DNA of 19,155 bases from JBDSTZ01 sp039927975 (GTDB taxonomy: Bacteria > Pseudomonadota > Gammaproteobacteria > Burkholderiales > Burkholderiaceae_D). Within the stretch, counting starts at the first letter, position 1. The number at the start of each line of letters is the position of its first letter. Of the stretch, positions 6,204 to 14,713 are shown piece after piece. The position numbers were made by a program, and so were the translations under genes. Under the pieces are notes generated by a model that was not told the origin of the DNA, searched no databases, and saw nothing but the letters and a program-made list of their open reading frames with translations. The stretch is taken from the NCBI GenBank assembly GCA_039927975.1, contig JBDSTZ010000510.1:1-19155 (forward strand), read 5' to 3'.

Positions 6204-6434
6204 CAGGAGCAGTGAGGGCGAGGCGTGTGCGCGCAAGCTTCAAGCGCGCCAGCGTCCGCCAGGGTGGGGAGCGGGGCAAGTCGGTGGTGGAGTCAACCTC
6301 GGCATAAATACGGCGGACTTCGCCGGCGCCCGCGCCGACCCGCCGGAAGCGGAAAAATATCCTCGCGGATTGCTCTGCTTCCGAAAGAACACAAGTTTTA
6401 TCGTAATTTAACTGTTCGAGCGCAAGGTTAGCAC

Positions 6435-6463
6435 TGGAAAAACGTGCTGGGACAGGTTAGAAT
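6435..6463 (+). promoter_or_regulatory. Candidate promoter of tRNA-Leu
   Basis: TGGAAA (6435-6440), a 17-nt spacer and TAGAAT (6458-6463) resemble a sigma-70 promoter (4 of 6 and 5 of 6). The tRNA begins 12 nt after the -10 box, so transcription would start only a few bases before the mature 5' end. Confidence 0.5.
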
Positions 6464-6475
6464 AGCGTTCTCAAA

Positions 6476-6561
6476 GCCGACGTGGTGAAATTGGTAGACA
6501 CGCTATCTTGAGGGGGTAGTGGCGTAAAGCTGTGCGAGTTCGAGTCTCGCCGTCGGCACCA
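6476..6561 (+). tRNA. tRNA-Leu (anticodon GAG)
   Basis: 86 nt with encoded CCA. The acceptor stem GCCGACG (6476-6482) pairs with CGTCGGC (6551-6557), followed by ACCA. The D-arm has the leucine-type TGGTGAAATTGGTAGACAC. The anticodon arm is CTATC-TTGAGGG-GGTAG with GAG at 6510-6512. A long variable arm (type II tRNA) is present, and the T-arm contains GTTCGAGTC. It decodes CUC/CUU leucine codons. A tRNA-Leu between secG and nuoA is usual in Burkholderiales. Confidence 0.96.
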
Positions 6562-6573
6562 AGTTATAGAAAG

Positions 6574-6625
6574 AAAGCCAGCAGGGTTGCATGCGTCACA
6601 AGCGCAAGCCGAAGCTGGCTTTTTT
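6574..6625 (+). terminator. Candidate terminator downstream of tRNA-Leu
   Basis: AAAGCCAGC (6574-6582) pairs perfectly with GCTGGCTTT (6614-6622), and T's run to 6625. The 31-nt loop is long for a rho-independent terminator but contains further short complementarity. It starts 13 nt after the tRNA end and would separate tRNA transcription from nuo, or leave partial read-through. Confidence 0.6.
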
Positions 6626-6685
6626 ACGAGGATCAGTCGTGGCGGTCCTGGTGGTTTGCTTCAAGCCAGGAGTGCGCGATAGGGC

Positions 6686-6702
6686 GCCGCAAGCAATGCG
6701 GC
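6686..6702 (+). other. Hairpin in the nuo leader
   Basis: GCCGC-AAGCAAT-GCGGC forms a 5-bp GC stem with a 7-nt loop in the 114-bp leader before nuoA. A second possible stem is TCCTGG (6646-6651) with CCAGGA (6666-6671). They do not cover the nuoA start. Their role is unknown. No convincing nuo promoter was found in this leader. Confidence 0.35.
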
Positions 6703-6739
6703 AGTTCATTAACCCATCGTTCAAATAGGCTTCTCAATC

Positions 6740-7099
6740 GTGAACCTCGAAAATTATTTCCCCGTTCTCCTGTTTATCCTGGTCGGTGTCGGCGTCGGTG
6801 TCGTGCCCCAGGTGCTCGGCTATCTGCTCTCGCCGCACAAGCCCGACGCGGCCAAACTGTCCCCTTACGAGTGCGGCTTCGAAGCCTTCGAAGACGCCCG
6901 CATGAAATTCGACGTCCGCTACTACCTGGTGGCGATCCTGTTTATTTTGTTTGATCTGGAAACGGCGTTTTTCTTCCCGTGGGGCGTCTCGATGCGCGAG
7001 CTGGGATGGTCCGGTTTCGTCACGATGATGGTGTTCATCGCTGAATTCGTCGTCGGTTTTTGGTATATCTGGAAGAAAGGTGCCCTTGATTGGGAATAA
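6740..7099 (+). CDS. nuoA: NADH-quinone oxidoreductase subunit A
   Basis: 119 aa, three membrane helices, part of the complex I membrane arm next to the quinone channel. The family signatures ECGFEAFEDARMKFDVRYYLVAILFILFDLE (44-74, acidic residues included) and the C-terminal FWYIWKKGALDWE are present. The start is GTG at 6740, which reproduces the family N-terminus MNLENYFPV; only a weak AGG (6727-6729) lies upstream. It is the first gene of the nuo operon; nuoB follows after 3 nt. Confidence 0.97.
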   Translation: MNLENYFPVLLFILVGVGVGVVPQVLGYLLSPHKPDAAKLSPYECGFEAFEDARMKFDVRYYLVAILFILFDLETAFFFPWGVSMRELGWSGFVTMMVFIAEFVVGFWYIWKKGALDWE

Positions 7100-7102
7100 G
7101 CC

Positions 7103-7579
7103 ATGTCAATTGAAGGCGTATTAAACGAAGGTTTCATTACCACCACAGCCGACAAGCTGATCAACTGGGCACGCACCGGGTCGATGTTCCCGATGACGTT
7201 CGGCCTGGCCTGCTGCGCGGTCGAGATGATGCACACGGGCGCGGCCCGTTACGATATGGACCGTTTCGGCGTGGTGTTCCGTCCCTCGCCGCGCCAGTCC
7301 GACGTCATGATCGTCGCCGGCACCCTGTGTAACAAGATGGCGCCGGCGCTGCGCAAGGTCTACGACCAGATGCCGGAACCGCGCTGGGTCATCTCGATGG
7401 GCTCCTGCGCCAACGGCGGCGGCTACTACCACTACTCCTACTCGGTGGTGCGCGGCTGCGACCGCATCGTGCCGGTCGACGTCTACGTGCCGGGCTGCCC
7501 GCCAACGGCCGAGGCGCTCCTGTACGGCATTCTGCAACTGCAGAACAAAATCAAGCGCACCAACACCATCGCCCGCTAA
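7103..7579 (+). CDS. nuoB: NADH-quinone oxidoreductase subunit B
   Basis: 158 aa, peripheral subunit at the junction with the membrane arm. It carries the terminal [4Fe-4S] cluster N2, which passes electrons to quinone. The ligands are the tandem Cys37-Cys38 (LACCAVEM), Cys102 (GSCANGG) and Cys132 (PGCPP), all visible. It has normal length and near end-to-end similarity to the 20 kDa subunit family. Spacing to nuoA and nuoC is 3 nt on each side, consistent with translational coupling. Confidence 0.98.
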   Translation: MSIEGVLNEGFITTTADKLINWARTGSMFPMTFGLACCAVEMMHTGAARYDMDRFGVVFRPSPRQSDVMIVAGTLCNKMAPALRKVYDQMPEPRWVISMGSCANGGGYYHYSYSVVRGCDRIVPVDVYVPGCPPTAEALLYGILQLQNKIKRTNTIAR

Positions 7580-7582
7580 ACC

Positions 7583-8176
7583 ATGACGACAAAACTTGAA
7601 AATCTCGAACTCGCCCTGAAAACAGCACTGGGCGAGGGCGCTGCCGTGAGTGCGGCGCTGGGCGAAGTGACGGTCGTGGTCAAGGCCGCCGACTACCTGG
7701 CGTCCATGCAGACCCTGCGCGACGATCCCTCGCTCAAGTTCGATCAGCTGATCGACCTGTGCGGCGTCGACTATTCGAACTACGGCGAAGGCGCCTGGGA
7801 CGGCCTGCGTTTCGCCGCCATCTCGCACCTGCTCTCGCTCGACCACAACTGGCGCGTGCGCGTGCGCGTGTTCGCGCCCGACGACGAGATGCCGGTGCTG
7901 GCCTCGGTGGCCGGCCTGTGGCGTTCGGCCAACTGGTACGAGCGCGAAGCCTTCGACCTGTTCGGCATCCTGTTCGAAGGTCACAACGACCTGCGCCGCA
8001 TCCTGACCGACTATGGCTTCATCGGCCATCCGTTCCGCAAGGACTTCCCGATTTCGGGCTACGTCGAGATGCGCTACGACCCCGAGCAGAAGCGCGTGAT
8101 TTACCAACCCGTGACGATCGAGCCGCGTGAAATCATTCCGCGCGTGATCCGCGAAGAAACCTACGGGATGAAATAA
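7583..8176 (+). CDS. nuoC: NADH-quinone oxidoreductase subunit C
   Basis: 197 aa, the 30 kDa-type subunit of the peripheral arm, with no cofactor. The signature block ERE-AFDLFGILFEGHNDLRR-ILTDYGFIGHPFRKDFP is at residues 120-156. It is a stand-alone gene, not fused to nuoD as in E. coli, which is the usual state in betaproteobacteria. Its TAA overlaps the nuoD ATG by 1 nt (TAATG). Confidence 0.97.
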   Translation: MTTKLENLELALKTALGEGAAVSAALGEVTVVVKAADYLASMQTLRDDPSLKFDQLIDLCGVDYSNYGEGAWDGLRFAAISHLLSLDHNWRVRVRVFAPDDEMPVLASVAGLWRSANWYEREAFDLFGILFEGHNDLRRILTDYGFIGHPFRKDFPISGYVEMRYDPEQKRVIYQPVTIEPREIIPRVIREETYGMK

Positions 8177-9429
8177 TGGCTGAGTTAAAGAATTACACCC
8201 TCAACTTCGGTCCGCAGCACCCGGCCGCGCACGGCGTGCTGCGCCTGGTGCTCGAACTCGACGGCGAAGTGATCCAGCGCGCCGACCCGCACATCGGCCT
8301 GCTGCACCGCGGCACCGAGAAGCTGGCCGAAACGCGCACCTACCTGCAATCGGTGCCGTATATGGACCGTCTCGACTACGTGTCGATGATGTCCAACGAG
8401 CACGCCTACGTGATGGCGATCGAGAAGCTGCTGGGCGTGCAGGTGCCGGTGCGCGCGCAATACATCCGCGTGATGTTCGACGAAATCACCCGCCTCTTGA
8501 ACCACCTGATGTGGCTGGGCGCGCACGCGCTCGACGTCGGCGCCATGGGTCCCTTCCTGTACGCCTTCCGCGACCGTGAAGACCTGTTCGACGTCTACGA
8601 GGCGGTGTCGGGCGCGCGCATGCACGCGGCCTACTACCGTCCGGGCGGCGTGTACCGCGACCTGCCGGACGCGATGCCGAAGCACAAGGCGTCGATCATC
8701 CGCAGCGCCAAGGCCATCGACGCGCTCAACGAAGCGCGCCAGGGTTCGCTGCTCGACTTCATCGACGATTTCTCGAAGCGTTTCGTCACCTACGTCGACG
8801 AATACGAAACCCTGCTGACCGACAACCGCATCTGGAAACAGCGCACGGTCGGCATCGGCGTGGTCTCGCCGGAAGCGGCCAAAGCCATGGGCTTTACCGG
8901 CGCCATGCTGCGCGGCTCGGGCGTCGAGTGGGATCTGCGCAAGAAGCAGCCTTACTCGGTGTACGACAAGATGGATTTCGACGTGCCGGTCGGCACCAAC
9001 GGCGATTGCTACGACCGCTACCTGGTGCGCGTGGAAGAAATGCGCCAGTCGAACCGCATCATCAAACAGGCATCGGCCTGGCTGCGCGCCAATCCGGGCC
9101 CGGTGATGGTCGACAACCACAAGGTCGCGCCACCGTCGCGCCTGGAAATGAAGTCGAACATGGAATCCTTGATCCACCACTTCAAGCTGTTCACCGAAGG
9201 CATGCACGTGCCGCCGGGCGAAGCGTACGCGGCGGTCGAGCATCCAAAGGGCGAGTTCGGCATCTACATCGTGTCGGACGGCGCCAACAAGCCTTACCGC
9301 CTGAAGATTCGCGCTCCGGACTACGCGCACTTGCAGAGCCTGGACGAAATGGCGCGCGGCCACATGATCGCCGACGCCGTCACCATCATCGGAACGCAAG
9401 ACATCGTATTCGGCAGTATCGACCGTTAA
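8176..9429 (+). CDS. nuoD: NADH-quinone oxidoreductase subunit D
   Basis: 417 aa, the 49 kDa-type subunit related to [NiFe]-hydrogenase large subunits but lacking the Ni ligands. With NuoB it forms the quinone-reduction pocket. The loop GPQHPAAHGVLR (12-23) and Tyr68 in MDRLDYVSMM correspond to the quinone head-group region in homologues. The C-terminus VFGSIDR is the conserved family end. The start overlaps the nuoC stop; nuoE follows after 39 nt. Confidence 0.98.
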   Translation: MAELKNYTLNFGPQHPAAHGVLRLVLELDGEVIQRADPHIGLLHRGTEKLAETRTYLQSVPYMDRLDYVSMMSNEHAYVMAIEKLLGVQVPVRAQYIRVMFDEITRLLNHLMWLGAHALDVGAMGPFLYAFRDREDLFDVYEAVSGARMHAAYYRPGGVYRDLPDAMPKHKASIIRSAKAIDALNEARQGSLLDFIDDFSKRFVTYVDEYETLLTDNRIWKQRTVGIGVVSPEAAKAMGFTGAMLRGSGVEWDLRKKQPYSVYDKMDFDVPVGTNGDCYDRYLVRVEEMRQSNRIIKQASAWLRANPGPVMVDNHKVAPPSRLEMKSNMESLIHHFKLFTEGMHVPPGEAYAAVEHPKGEFGIYIVSDGANKPYRLKIRAPDYAHLQSLDEMARGHMIADAVTIIGTQDIVFGSIDR

Positions 9430-9468
9430 TCGGCCGACTATCCGCCGTTGCACAATTGAGGCAAAACC

Positions 9469-9948
9469 ATGTTGTTATCAGAGCAGTCATACAAGAAAAT
9501 CGACCGTGAAGTCGCCAAGTTCCCGCCCGACCAGAAGCAGTCGGCCGTGATGGCCGCGCTCGCCATCGCGCAGGACGAAAAAGGCTGGCTGGCGCCGGAC
9601 ACCATGCAGGACGTGGCCGACTACCTCGGCATGCCCGCCATCGCGGTGCAAGAGGTCGCCACTTTCTACAATATGTACAACGTCAAGCCGGTCGGCAAGA
9701 TCAAGATCTCGGTCTGCACCAACTTGCCATGCGCCCTGTCGGGCGGCGAGCGGGCAGGGCAGTACCTGCAGGACAAGCTCGGCGTCGGCTACCGCGAAAC
9801 CACCGCCGACGGCCAGTTCACCCTGGTCGAGGGCGAGTGCATGGGCGCCTGCGGCGACGCCCCGGTCATGCTGGTCAATAACAAGCGCATGTGCAGCTGG
9901 ATGTCGAATGACAAGATCGACGCGCTGGTCGAGGAACTCAAGAAATGA
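9469..9948 (+). CDS. nuoE: NADH-quinone oxidoreductase subunit E
   Basis: 159 aa, 24 kDa-type subunit of the NADH-dehydrogenase module. It holds the off-path [2Fe-2S] cluster N1a in a thioredoxin-like fold; the ligands Cys83 and Cys88 (CTNLPC) and Cys124 and Cys128 (CMGAC) are visible. The helical N-terminus (about 1-70) contains the conserved EVATFYNMY. Its TGA overlaps the nuoF ATG as ATGA. Confidence 0.97.
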   Translation: MLLSEQSYKKIDREVAKFPPDQKQSAVMAALAIAQDEKGWLAPDTMQDVADYLGMPAIAVQEVATFYNMYNVKPVGKIKISVCTNLPCALSGGERAGQYLQDKLGVGYRETTADGQFTLVEGECMGACGDAPVMLVNNKRMCSWMSNDKIDALVEELKK

Positions 9949-11240
9949 CATCCCTACACAATCGTCACATCAAACCGCTGATCCTGGCCGGCCTGGACGG
10001 CAAGAACTGGCACCTGGAAGATTACGTCGCGCGCGGCGGCTACAGCGCGCTGCGCCGCATCCTCGAAGAAAAGATCACGCCGGAAGCCATCATCGCCGAG
10101 CTCAAGGCCGCTTCGCTGCGCGGTCGCGGCGGCGCCGGCTTTCCGACCGGCCTCAAGTGGAGCTTCATGCCGCGCCAGTACCCGGGCCAGAAATACCTCG
10201 TCTGCAATTCCGACGAAGGCGAGCCAGGTACGTTTAAAGACCGCGACATCATTCGCTACAACCCGCACGCGCTGATTGAAGGCATGGCCATTGGCGCCTA
10301 CGCGATGGGCATCACCGTGGGTTACAACTACATCCACGGCGAGATTTTTTCGGAATACGATCGTTTCGAAGAAGCCCTTGAAGAAGCGCGCGCCGCCGGC
10401 ATGTTGGGTGACAAAATCATGGGCAGTGAATTCAGCTTCCAGCTGCACGCCTTCCATGGTTATGGCGCCTACATCTGCGGCGAAGAAACCGCGCTGCTCG
10501 AGTCGCTCGAAGGCAAGAAGGGCCAGCCGCGCTTCAAGCCGCCGTTCCCGGCCTCGTTCGGCCTGTACGGCAAGCCGACCACGATCAACAACACCGAGAC
10601 GTTCGCCGCGGTGCCATTCGCCCTGAACATGGGCGGCGAAGCCTATCTGGCGATGGGCAAGCCAAACAATGGCGGCAGCAAGATCTTCTCGATCTCGGGC
10701 GACGTTGAGCGTCCGGGCAACTACGAAGTGCCGCTCGGCACGCCGTTCGCCACCCTGATGGACCTGGCTGGCGGCATGCGCGGCGGTAAAAAAATCAAGG
10801 CGGTCATCCCTGGCGGTTCGTCGGCTCCGGTCATCCGCGGCGACGTCATGATGAACACCGACCTCGATTACGACTCGATCGCGAAAGCCGGCTCGATGCT
10901 GGGTTCGGGCGCCGTGATCGTGATGGACGAGACGCGCTGCATGGTCAAGTCGCTGCTGCGCCTGTCGTACTTCTATTACGAAGAATCGTGCGGCCAGTGC
11001 ACCCCGTGCCGCGAAGGCACGGGCTGGATGTACCGCATGGTCCACCGCATCGAGCACGGCGAAGGCCGTCCCGAGGATCTGGACATGCTCAACTCGATCG
11101 CCGACAACATCCAGGGCCGCACCATTTGCGCCCTCGGTGATGCCGCCGCGATGCCGGTACGCGCTTTCGTGAAGAACTTCCGCGAAGAATTTGAATATCA
11201 CATTGAGCACAAGCACTGTTTAGTGCCTGCTTATATCTAA
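9945..11240 (+). CDS. nuoF: NADH-quinone oxidoreductase subunit F
   Basis: 431 aa, 51 kDa-type subunit where NADH is oxidised. FMN/NADH binding is shown by GRGGAGFPTGLKW (60-72), the NSDEGEPGTFKDR segment (88-100) and YICGEETALLESLEG (176-190). The N3 [4Fe-4S] ligands are Cys349, Cys352 and Cys355 (CGQCTPC) plus Cys395 (TICALGD). The start overlaps the nuoE stop by 4 nt. nuoG follows after 21 nt. Confidence 0.98.
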   Translation: MTSLHNRHIKPLILAGLDGKNWHLEDYVARGGYSALRRILEEKITPEAIIAELKAASLRGRGGAGFPTGLKWSFMPRQYPGQKYLVCNSDEGEPGTFKDRDIIRYNPHALIEGMAIGAYAMGITVGYNYIHGEIFSEYDRFEEALEEARAAGMLGDKIMGSEFSFQLHAFHGYGAYICGEETALLESLEGKKGQPRFKPPFPASFGLYGKPTTINNTETFAAVPFALNMGGEAYLAMGKPNNGGSKIFSISGDVERPGNYEVPLGTPFATLMDLAGGMRGGKKIKAVIPGGSSAPVIRGDVMMNTDLDYDSIAKAGSMLGSGAVIVMDETRCMVKSLLRLSYFYYEESCGQCTPCREGTGWMYRMVHRIEHGEGRPEDLDMLNSIADNIQGRTICALGDAAAMPVRAFVKNFREEFEYHIEHKHCLVPAYI

Positions 11241-11261
11241 GCCAGGTCAGGTAACGATCAA

Positions 11262-13598
11262 ATGGTTGAAATCGAAATAGACGGCAAAAAAGTTGAAGTC
11301 CCACCAGGCAGCATGGTGATGGACGCCGCCAACAAACTGGGTACCTACATCCCGCACTTCTGCTATCACAAGAAATTGTCGATCGCGGCCAACTGCCGCA
11401 TGTGCCTGGTCGAAGTGGAAAAGGCGCCGAAGCCTTTGCCCGCCTGCGCCACACCGGTCTCGGCCGGTATGATCGTGCGCTCGAACAGCGAGAAGGCCGT
11501 GCAAGCCCAGAAGTCGGTGATGGAATTCCTGCTGATTAACCACCCGCTCGACTGCCCGATCTGCGATCAGGGCGGCGAATGCCAATTGCAGGATCTGGCG
11601 GTCGGTTACGGCAAGAGCAATTCGCGCTACGCCGAAGAAAAACGCGTGGTCGCGCCGAAAGACGCCGGCCCGCTCATCTCGATGCAAGAGATGACCCGCT
11701 GCATCCACTGCACCCGCTGCGTGCGTTTCGGCCAGGAAGTGGCCGGCGTGATGGAGCTGGGCATGCTCGGCCGTGGCGAACACGCCGAGATCACCTCCTT
11801 TGTCGGCAAGACCGTCGACTCCGAAGTGTCGGGCAACATGATCGACCTGTGCCCGGTCGGCGCCTTGACCTCCAAGCCGTTCCGCTACAGCGCCCGCACC
11901 TGGGAACTGTCGCGCCGCAAGTCGGTCAGCCCGCACGATTCGCTCGGTTCGAACCTGATCGTCCAGGTCAAGGGCGGCAAGGTCATGCGCGTGCTGCCGC
12001 TCGAAAACGAGTCGGTCAACGAATGCTGGCTGTCGGACAAGGACCGCTTCTCGTACGAAGCGCTGGACAACGACGAGCGCCTCACCGCGCCGATGATCAA
12101 GCAGGGCGGCCAGTGGCAGGAAACCGACTGGCAGACCGCGCTCGAATACGTCGCCCACGGCCTGCGCAACATCAAGCACGAGCACGGCCCCGACAACATC
12201 GCCGCCGTCGCCACCGGTCACTCGACTGTGGAAGAACTGCACCTGCTGCAAAAAGCCGTGCGCGGCATGGGTTCGGCCAACGTCGACTTCCGCCTGCGCC
12301 AGACCGACTTCGCCCTCGATGGCGACGTCAAGCCATGGCTGGGCATGCCGATCGCCGACCTGTCGAACGTCAAGCGCGCGCTGGTCATCGGTTCCTTCCT
12401 GCGCAAGGATCATCCGCTGGTCGCCACCCGCCTGCGTTCGGCCGTCAAGAATGGCGCCAAGCTGTCGATCGTGCACGCCTCGGATGACGAACTGCTGATC
12501 CCAACCGCCAACAAGATCATCGCCGCGCCGTCCGACTGGCTGGCCGCCTTGTCCGAGATCGTCGCCGCCGTCGCCGCCGCCAAGGGCGTCGCCGCCCCGG
12601 CCGGTTTCGAGAACGTCCAAGCGTCCGAGTCCGCCAACAAGATCGCCGCCAGCCTGAACACCGGCAACGCCGACCTGCCTGGCGTGATCCTGATGGGTAA
12701 CGCCGCCGCCCAGCATCCGCAAGCGTCGGCCCTGCACGCGGCCGCCCAGTGGATCGCCGAACAAACCGGCGCCAAGCTTGGCTACCTGCTCGAAGCTGCC
12801 AACACCGTCGGCGGCTACCTGGTCGGCGCCACCGCGAATAAGGCGGTGTTCGCCGAACAGAAGAAAGCCTACGTGTTGCTCAACGCCGAGCCCGAGCTCG
12901 ACGCCGCCAACCCGCAGCAAGCCCGCGCCGCCCTCGACGCCGCCGAGATGGTCGTCGTCATGAGCGCCTTCAAGCACGGCTTCGAGTACGCCGACGTGCT
13001 GCTGCCGATCGCCCCGTTCAGCGAAACCTCGGGCACCTTCGTCAACTGCGAAGGCCGCGCGCAAAGTTTCAACGGCACCTGCAAGCCGCTCGGCGAAGCC
13101 CGTCCGGCCTGGAAAGTGCTGCGCGTGCTGGGCAATCTGCTCGGCCTGACCGGCTTCGACTACGACACCTCGGAAGCGATCCGCGACGAGCTGTTCGGCA
13201 AGGGCGTGACCGATCTGTCGTCCCAACTGAACAACGTGTCCAAGCTGGCGCCGACCGGCGCGACCTACGGCACCAGCGGCGCGCTCGAGCGCGTCACCGA
13301 CGTGCCGATCTATTTCGCCGACGCCATCGCGCGCCGTTCCGAACCACTGCTGCGCACCGCCGACGCCCAGGCGCCGCTGGTGCACCTGCCGGCCAAGCTG
13401 GCCGAGCAGATCGGTGTCAAGGCTGGCGACCGCGTGACCGTGACGCAAGGTTCCGGCAGCACCGTGCTGTTCGCCGGCATCGATGCGCGCCTGCCGGCCA
13501 ACGCCGTGCGGGTTGGCACATCGCATCCATTGACCGCCACCCTGGGCGCCATGTTCGGCCCGATCAGCGTGGCAAAAGCAGCAGGGGAGGGCGCGTAA
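11262..13598 (+). CDS. nuoG: NADH-quinone oxidoreductase subunit G
   Basis: 778 aa, 75 kDa-type subunit carrying the electron wire. Three N-terminal clusters are visible: [2Fe-2S] N1b with Cys34, Cys45, Cys48 and Cys62; N5 with His94, Cys98, Cys101 and Cys107; and N4 with Cys147, Cys150, Cys153 and Cys197. From about residue 210 a molybdopterin-oxidoreductase-like domain follows with no Mo-site residues evident. The four cysteines of the extra N7 cluster (E. coli, Thermus) are absent; the protein is also shorter than the E. coli one (about 900 aa). Ala/Lys-rich stretches around 430-460 are low complexity. The TAA overlaps the nuoH ATG (TAATG). Confidence 0.97.
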   Translation: MVEIEIDGKKVEVPPGSMVMDAANKLGTYIPHFCYHKKLSIAANCRMCLVEVEKAPKPLPACATPVSAGMIVRSNSEKAVQAQKSVMEFLLINHPLDCPICDQGGECQLQDLAVGYGKSNSRYAEEKRVVAPKDAGPLISMQEMTRCIHCTRCVRFGQEVAGVMELGMLGRGEHAEITSFVGKTVDSEVSGNMIDLCPVGALTSKPFRYSARTWELSRRKSVSPHDSLGSNLIVQVKGGKVMRVLPLENESVNECWLSDKDRFSYEALDNDERLTAPMIKQGGQWQETDWQTALEYVAHGLRNIKHEHGPDNIAAVATGHSTVEELHLLQKAVRGMGSANVDFRLRQTDFALDGDVKPWLGMPIADLSNVKRALVIGSFLRKDHPLVATRLRSAVKNGAKLSIVHASDDELLIPTANKIIAAPSDWLAALSEIVAAVAAAKGVAAPAGFENVQASESANKIAASLNTGNADLPGVILMGNAAAQHPQASALHAAAQWIAEQTGAKLGYLLEAANTVGGYLVGATANKAVFAEQKKAYVLLNAEPELDAANPQQARAALDAAEMVVVMSAFKHGFEYADVLLPIAPFSETSGTFVNCEGRAQSFNGTCKPLGEARPAWKVLRVLGNLLGLTGFDYDTSEAIRDELFGKGVTDLSSQLNNVSKLAPTGATYGTSGALERVTDVPIYFADAIARRSEPLLRTADAQAPLVHLPAKLAEQIGVKAGDRVTVTQGSGSTVLFAGIDARLPANAVRVGTSHPLTATLGAMFGPISVAKAAGEGA

Positions 13599-14680
13599 TG
13601 GCCATGGCAGAAATTATCACCAGCATCAACACCACCGGCTCGGGCCTGCTCGGCCCGGTCTGGCCGCTGGCCTGGACCATGATGAAAATCCTCTGCGTCC
13701 TGCTGCCGCTGATGGGCCTGGTCGCCTACGCGACCCTGTGGGAGCGCAAGCTGATCGGCTGGATCCAGATCCGCGTCGGTCCGAACCGCGTCGGTCCGCT
13801 CGGGCTGCTGCAGCCGATCGCCGACGCGCTCAAACTGCTGTTCAAGGAAATCGTGATTCCGGCCAAGGCCAACGGCGGCCTGTTCGTGATCGGTCCGATC
13901 ATGACCATCATGCCGGCCCTGGCCGCCTGGTGCGTGGTGCCTTTCGGTCCCGAAGTCGCGCTGGCCAACGTCAACGCCGGCCTGCTGCTGCTGATGGCGA
14001 TCACCTCGCTCGAAGTGTACGGCATCATCATCGCCGGCTGGTCGTCCAACTCGAAGTACTCCTTCATGGGCGCGATGCGCGCCTCGGCCCAGATGATTTC
14101 CTACGAAATCCCGATGGGCTTCGTGCTGGTGGTCGTGCTGATGGTGTCGGGCAGCCTGAATTTCTCCGACATCGTCGCCGGCCAGACCCACGGCTACTTC
14201 GTCGGCCACGGCGCCAACTTCCTGTCCTGGAACTGGCTGCCGCTGCTGCCGCTGTTCGTCGTCTACCTGACCTCCGGTCTTGCCGAGTGCAACCGCCATC
14301 CGTTCGACGTGGTCGAGGGCGAGTCCGAGATCGTTGCCGGCCACATGGTCGAGTACTCGGGCATGTCCTACGCCATGTTCATGCTGGCCGAATACGCCAA
14401 CATGATCCTGATCGGCGTGCTCGCCTCGATCATGTTCCTCGGCGGCTGGTCGGCGCCGTTCTCCTTCCTCGAATTCGGCGGCGGTTTCGGCGGCTTCTTC
14501 TGGCTGTTCGCGAAAACCTTCGCCATCGTCTCGCTGTTCGTCTGGGTGCGCGGCACTTTCCCGCGCTACCGCTATGACCAGATCATGCGCCTGGGCTGGA
14601 AAGTATTCATTCCAGTGACCCTCGTGTGGCTGGTGCTGGTCGCGGGCGTGATGCAGACCTCATGGAATATTTGGAAATAA
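13598..14680 (+). CDS. nuoH: NADH-quinone oxidoreductase subunit H
   Basis: 360 aa, about eight membrane helices. It forms the entrance of the quinone channel and links the peripheral and membrane arms. The signatures WERKLIGWIQIRVGPNRVGP (48-67) and AECNRHPFDVVEGESEIVAG (about 229-248) are present, the latter with the conserved acidic loop. AGGGGAGG lies 7 nt upstream of the ATG at 13598, which favours this start over the ATG two codons later. It overlaps nuoG by 1 nt; 33 nt separate it from nuoI. Confidence 0.97.
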   Translation: MAMAEIITSINTTGSGLLGPVWPLAWTMMKILCVLLPLMGLVAYATLWERKLIGWIQIRVGPNRVGPLGLLQPIADALKLLFKEIVIPAKANGGLFVIGPIMTIMPALAAWCVVPFGPEVALANVNAGLLLLMAITSLEVYGIIIAGWSSNSKYSFMGAMRASAQMISYEIPMGFVLVVVLMVSGSLNFSDIVAGQTHGYFVGHGANFLSWNWLPLLPLFVVYLTSGLAECNRHPFDVVEGESEIVAGHMVEYSGMSYAMFMLAEYANMILIGVLASIMFLGGWSAPFSFLEFGGGFGGFFWLFAKTFAIVSLFVWVRGTFPRYRYDQIMRLGWKVFIPVTLVWLVLVAGVMQTSWNIWK

Positions 14681-14698
14681 ACGATTGCAGCTGTAATC

Positions 14699-14704
14699 AA
14701 GGGA
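14699..14704 (+). promoter_or_regulatory. Ribosome binding site deciding the nuoI start
   Basis: AAGGGA ends 9 nt before ATG 14714 but touches the in-frame TTG at 14705. The ATG is therefore the start, removing three N-terminal codons from the longest frame. Confidence 0.75.
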
Positions 14705-14713
14705 TTGGCAATA

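Larger units (their letters stand above)
6102..6475. other. 374-bp non-coding region between secG and tRNA-Leu
   Basis: No supported gene. It holds a degenerate tandem repeat (6131-6203), a small hairpin CGGCG-GACTT-CGCCG (6311-6325), and a two-level inverted repeat: CGGAAGC (6344-6350) pairs with GCTTCCG (6377-6383) and encloses ATCC-TCGC-GGAT (6359-6370). No T-run follows these, so they are not typical rho-independent terminators. GC content drops from about 6385, ahead of the tRNA promoter. A short frame here (6225-6431) shows no coding character. Confidence 0.6.

Noticed and set aside
6225..6431. A 68-codon frame between secG and tRNA-Leu
   Set aside because: No ribosome site, Arg/Ser/Pro-rich content and overlap with inverted repeats; no coding evidence.
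6656..6683. TTGCTT-16-GATAGG as a nuo promoter
   Set aside because: Only about 3 of 6 matches in each hexamer, so not listed as a feature.
6532..6954. A plus-strand frame running from the tRNA 3' end through the leader into nuoA
   Set aside because: It starts inside the tRNA, covers the terminator and overlaps nuoA out of frame; no recognisable protein.
8185..11216. Long minus-strand frames opposite nuoD and nuoF
   Set aside because: Same antisense codon-bias artefact; the plus-strand genes carry all family motifs.
11247..13526. A 759-codon minus-strand frame opposite nuoG
   Set aside because: Antisense shadow of an unmistakable NuoG; low-complexity His/Gly/Arg composition and no motifs.
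14705..14713. TTG start giving nuoI three extra residues
   Set aside because: The AAGGGA ribosome site abuts the TTG, leaving no spacing; ATG 14714 is correctly spaced and gives the usual 162 aa.
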